Below are positions 63,166 to 64,000 of a stretch of 64,000 nucleotides of DNA, piece after piece. The stretch lies in assembly GCA_949361645.1 (NCBI GenBank), contig OX442434.1, positions 457,061-521,060 of the forward strand, in the 5' to 3' direction. Position 1 is the stretch's first letter. The number at the start of each line of letters is the position of its first letter. The translations under genes were made by a program, and so were the position numbers. The notes below the pieces were generated by a model. That model had not been told where the DNA came from. It saw only the letters and a program-made list of their open reading frames with translations, and did not search any database. The DNA is from Spongilla lacustris (Eukaryota > Porifera > Demospongiae > Spongillida > Spongillidae).

Positions 63166-64000
63166 TTACAGTGCTTGGGGTTGTTAAGGCATCTGGGCTG
63201 GCTACAAGCTGCTCCAAATAATGCCCCTCTCCTCTTCTCCCAGCAATATCGGAAGCTTTACATGCCTTTTGGCTATGCCTTGTCTGAGTGCTTCTGCCAT
63301 CCATGATAAATTCCAGCCATGCTGGCCAGTGTTTGTACTAGGATGGCCATTGTATTGTGTGTCTGTGTTTGCAGCAGCAGGTGTGACTTCTGGCTAATTG
63401 TTTATTATCAACAAATAATTCTCCAAACAGTGTCCAGAAAATCACCCTTGTGGGGTACAGCCTCTTAGTGATCAACCATTCTAAGCAGATTGTTGTCAGC
63501 AAATAAACCAAACCTCTTAATCATACGCTCCTTAACTAACCATGGTAACTTGTTAGTGCTTGGCACCAATGTGGATCAACTAGTGATTGCATCATGCAAC
63601 CAGTTCAGTAGCGGTTGATATCCCACTAATGCAAGTATTTTGACTTAACAGTGTCTCAACAAACAAGGTATGAACATTAACTTTCCAACTATTAAGAATC
63701 CCATACAAGAGGTCTGTGTTGATACCCTGCACTCTGTGATTGTATTACTGCAAGGCATACCTTTGGTAAACATCTGCTCAATTGTGCAGGGATGTTGCTG
63801 CCTTGGGCAAGTTCTTCATAAGGCTTTCCTTGTGTACAAACCATTGATGATATTCATTCAAGGTTTGACTATATCAAAGATGAAAGGGAGAGATTTGTAG
63901 ATCATAATATAAATTAATAATGTGGTGGTAGTTTTGAGATTGCAGGCAGTCATGTAAGTTACAATGTTTGATTGATGTACAATGTTCTTCAGTAATGCCT
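63166..64000. other. Right edge, no gene recognised
   Basis: About 830 bases of unique sequence without recognisable coding signal or repeat. Confidence 0.5.

Overview
ORGANISM. This is an intron-rich animal nuclear genome. Every recognisable gene is a metazoan-type eukaryotic gene cut into short exons by GT-AG introns of roughly 48 to a few hundred bases, unless the intron is inflated by tandem repeats. The mix suggests an early-branching animal, most likely a sponge: a misshapen-type kinase, PARL, PAAF1, UCKL1, a secreted ADP-ribosyl cyclase, a vertebrate-like tyrosinase, a fibrinogen-domain protein and an intact dihydroxy-acid dehydratase. The phylum is an inference, not something proved here. 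LAYOUT. 1-10.3 kb: GCK-IV kinase gene, copy 1, on the minus strand, with its last exon beyond the window. 11.6-12.4 kb: NUDT8-like Nudix hydrolase (+). 12.8-19.6 kb: UCKL1, a uridine kinase fused to a UPRT-like domain (-). 19.9-21.1 kb: RPL8 (-), head-to-head with DKC1 (+, 21.3-24.1 kb). 24.8-32.6 kb: the same kinase gene again, copy 2 (+), so the two copies form the arms of an inverted duplication around a 14.5-kb spacer. 32.9-38.7 kb: ilvD-type dihydroxy-acid dehydratase (+). 40.0-43.7 kb: tyrosinase (+), convergent with an ADP-ribosyl cyclase (-, 43.9-45.5 kb). 45.7-48.5 kb: 3' part of PARL (-), followed by a 200-N assembly gap. 49.9-55.4 kb: PAAF1 (+, 5' exons not found). 56.7-57.6 kb: secreted fibrinogen-domain protein (-). 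58.9-61.2 kb: two beta-trefoil lectin domains joined by a PGYGQQ repeat linker (+). 62.6-63.2 kb: scrambled fibrinogen-domain pseudogene pieces. REPEATS. Micro- and minisatellites fill a large share of the window, and nearly all lie in introns. Many arrays start exactly at a 5' splice site, with monomers that re-create the donor and sometimes the last exonic bases. Others end exactly at a 3' splice site. This splice-junction anchoring, seen in four unrelated genes, is the most unusual feature of the window. Other mobile DNA includes a 1.64-kb foldback palindrome present in only one kinase copy, a mariner-type MITE with TA duplications, several smaller inverted-repeat elements, and a retroelement-like ORF whose coding sequence carries an in-frame 21-bp minisatellite. 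HOW THE GENES RELATE. Most are housekeeping genes: translation and ribosome biogenesis (RPL8, DKC1), proteasome (PAAF1), mitochondrial quality control (PARL), pyrimidine salvage (UCKL1). The tyrosinase and cyclase are neighbouring exported enzymes with similar hydrophobic C-termini. No single pathway unites the window.
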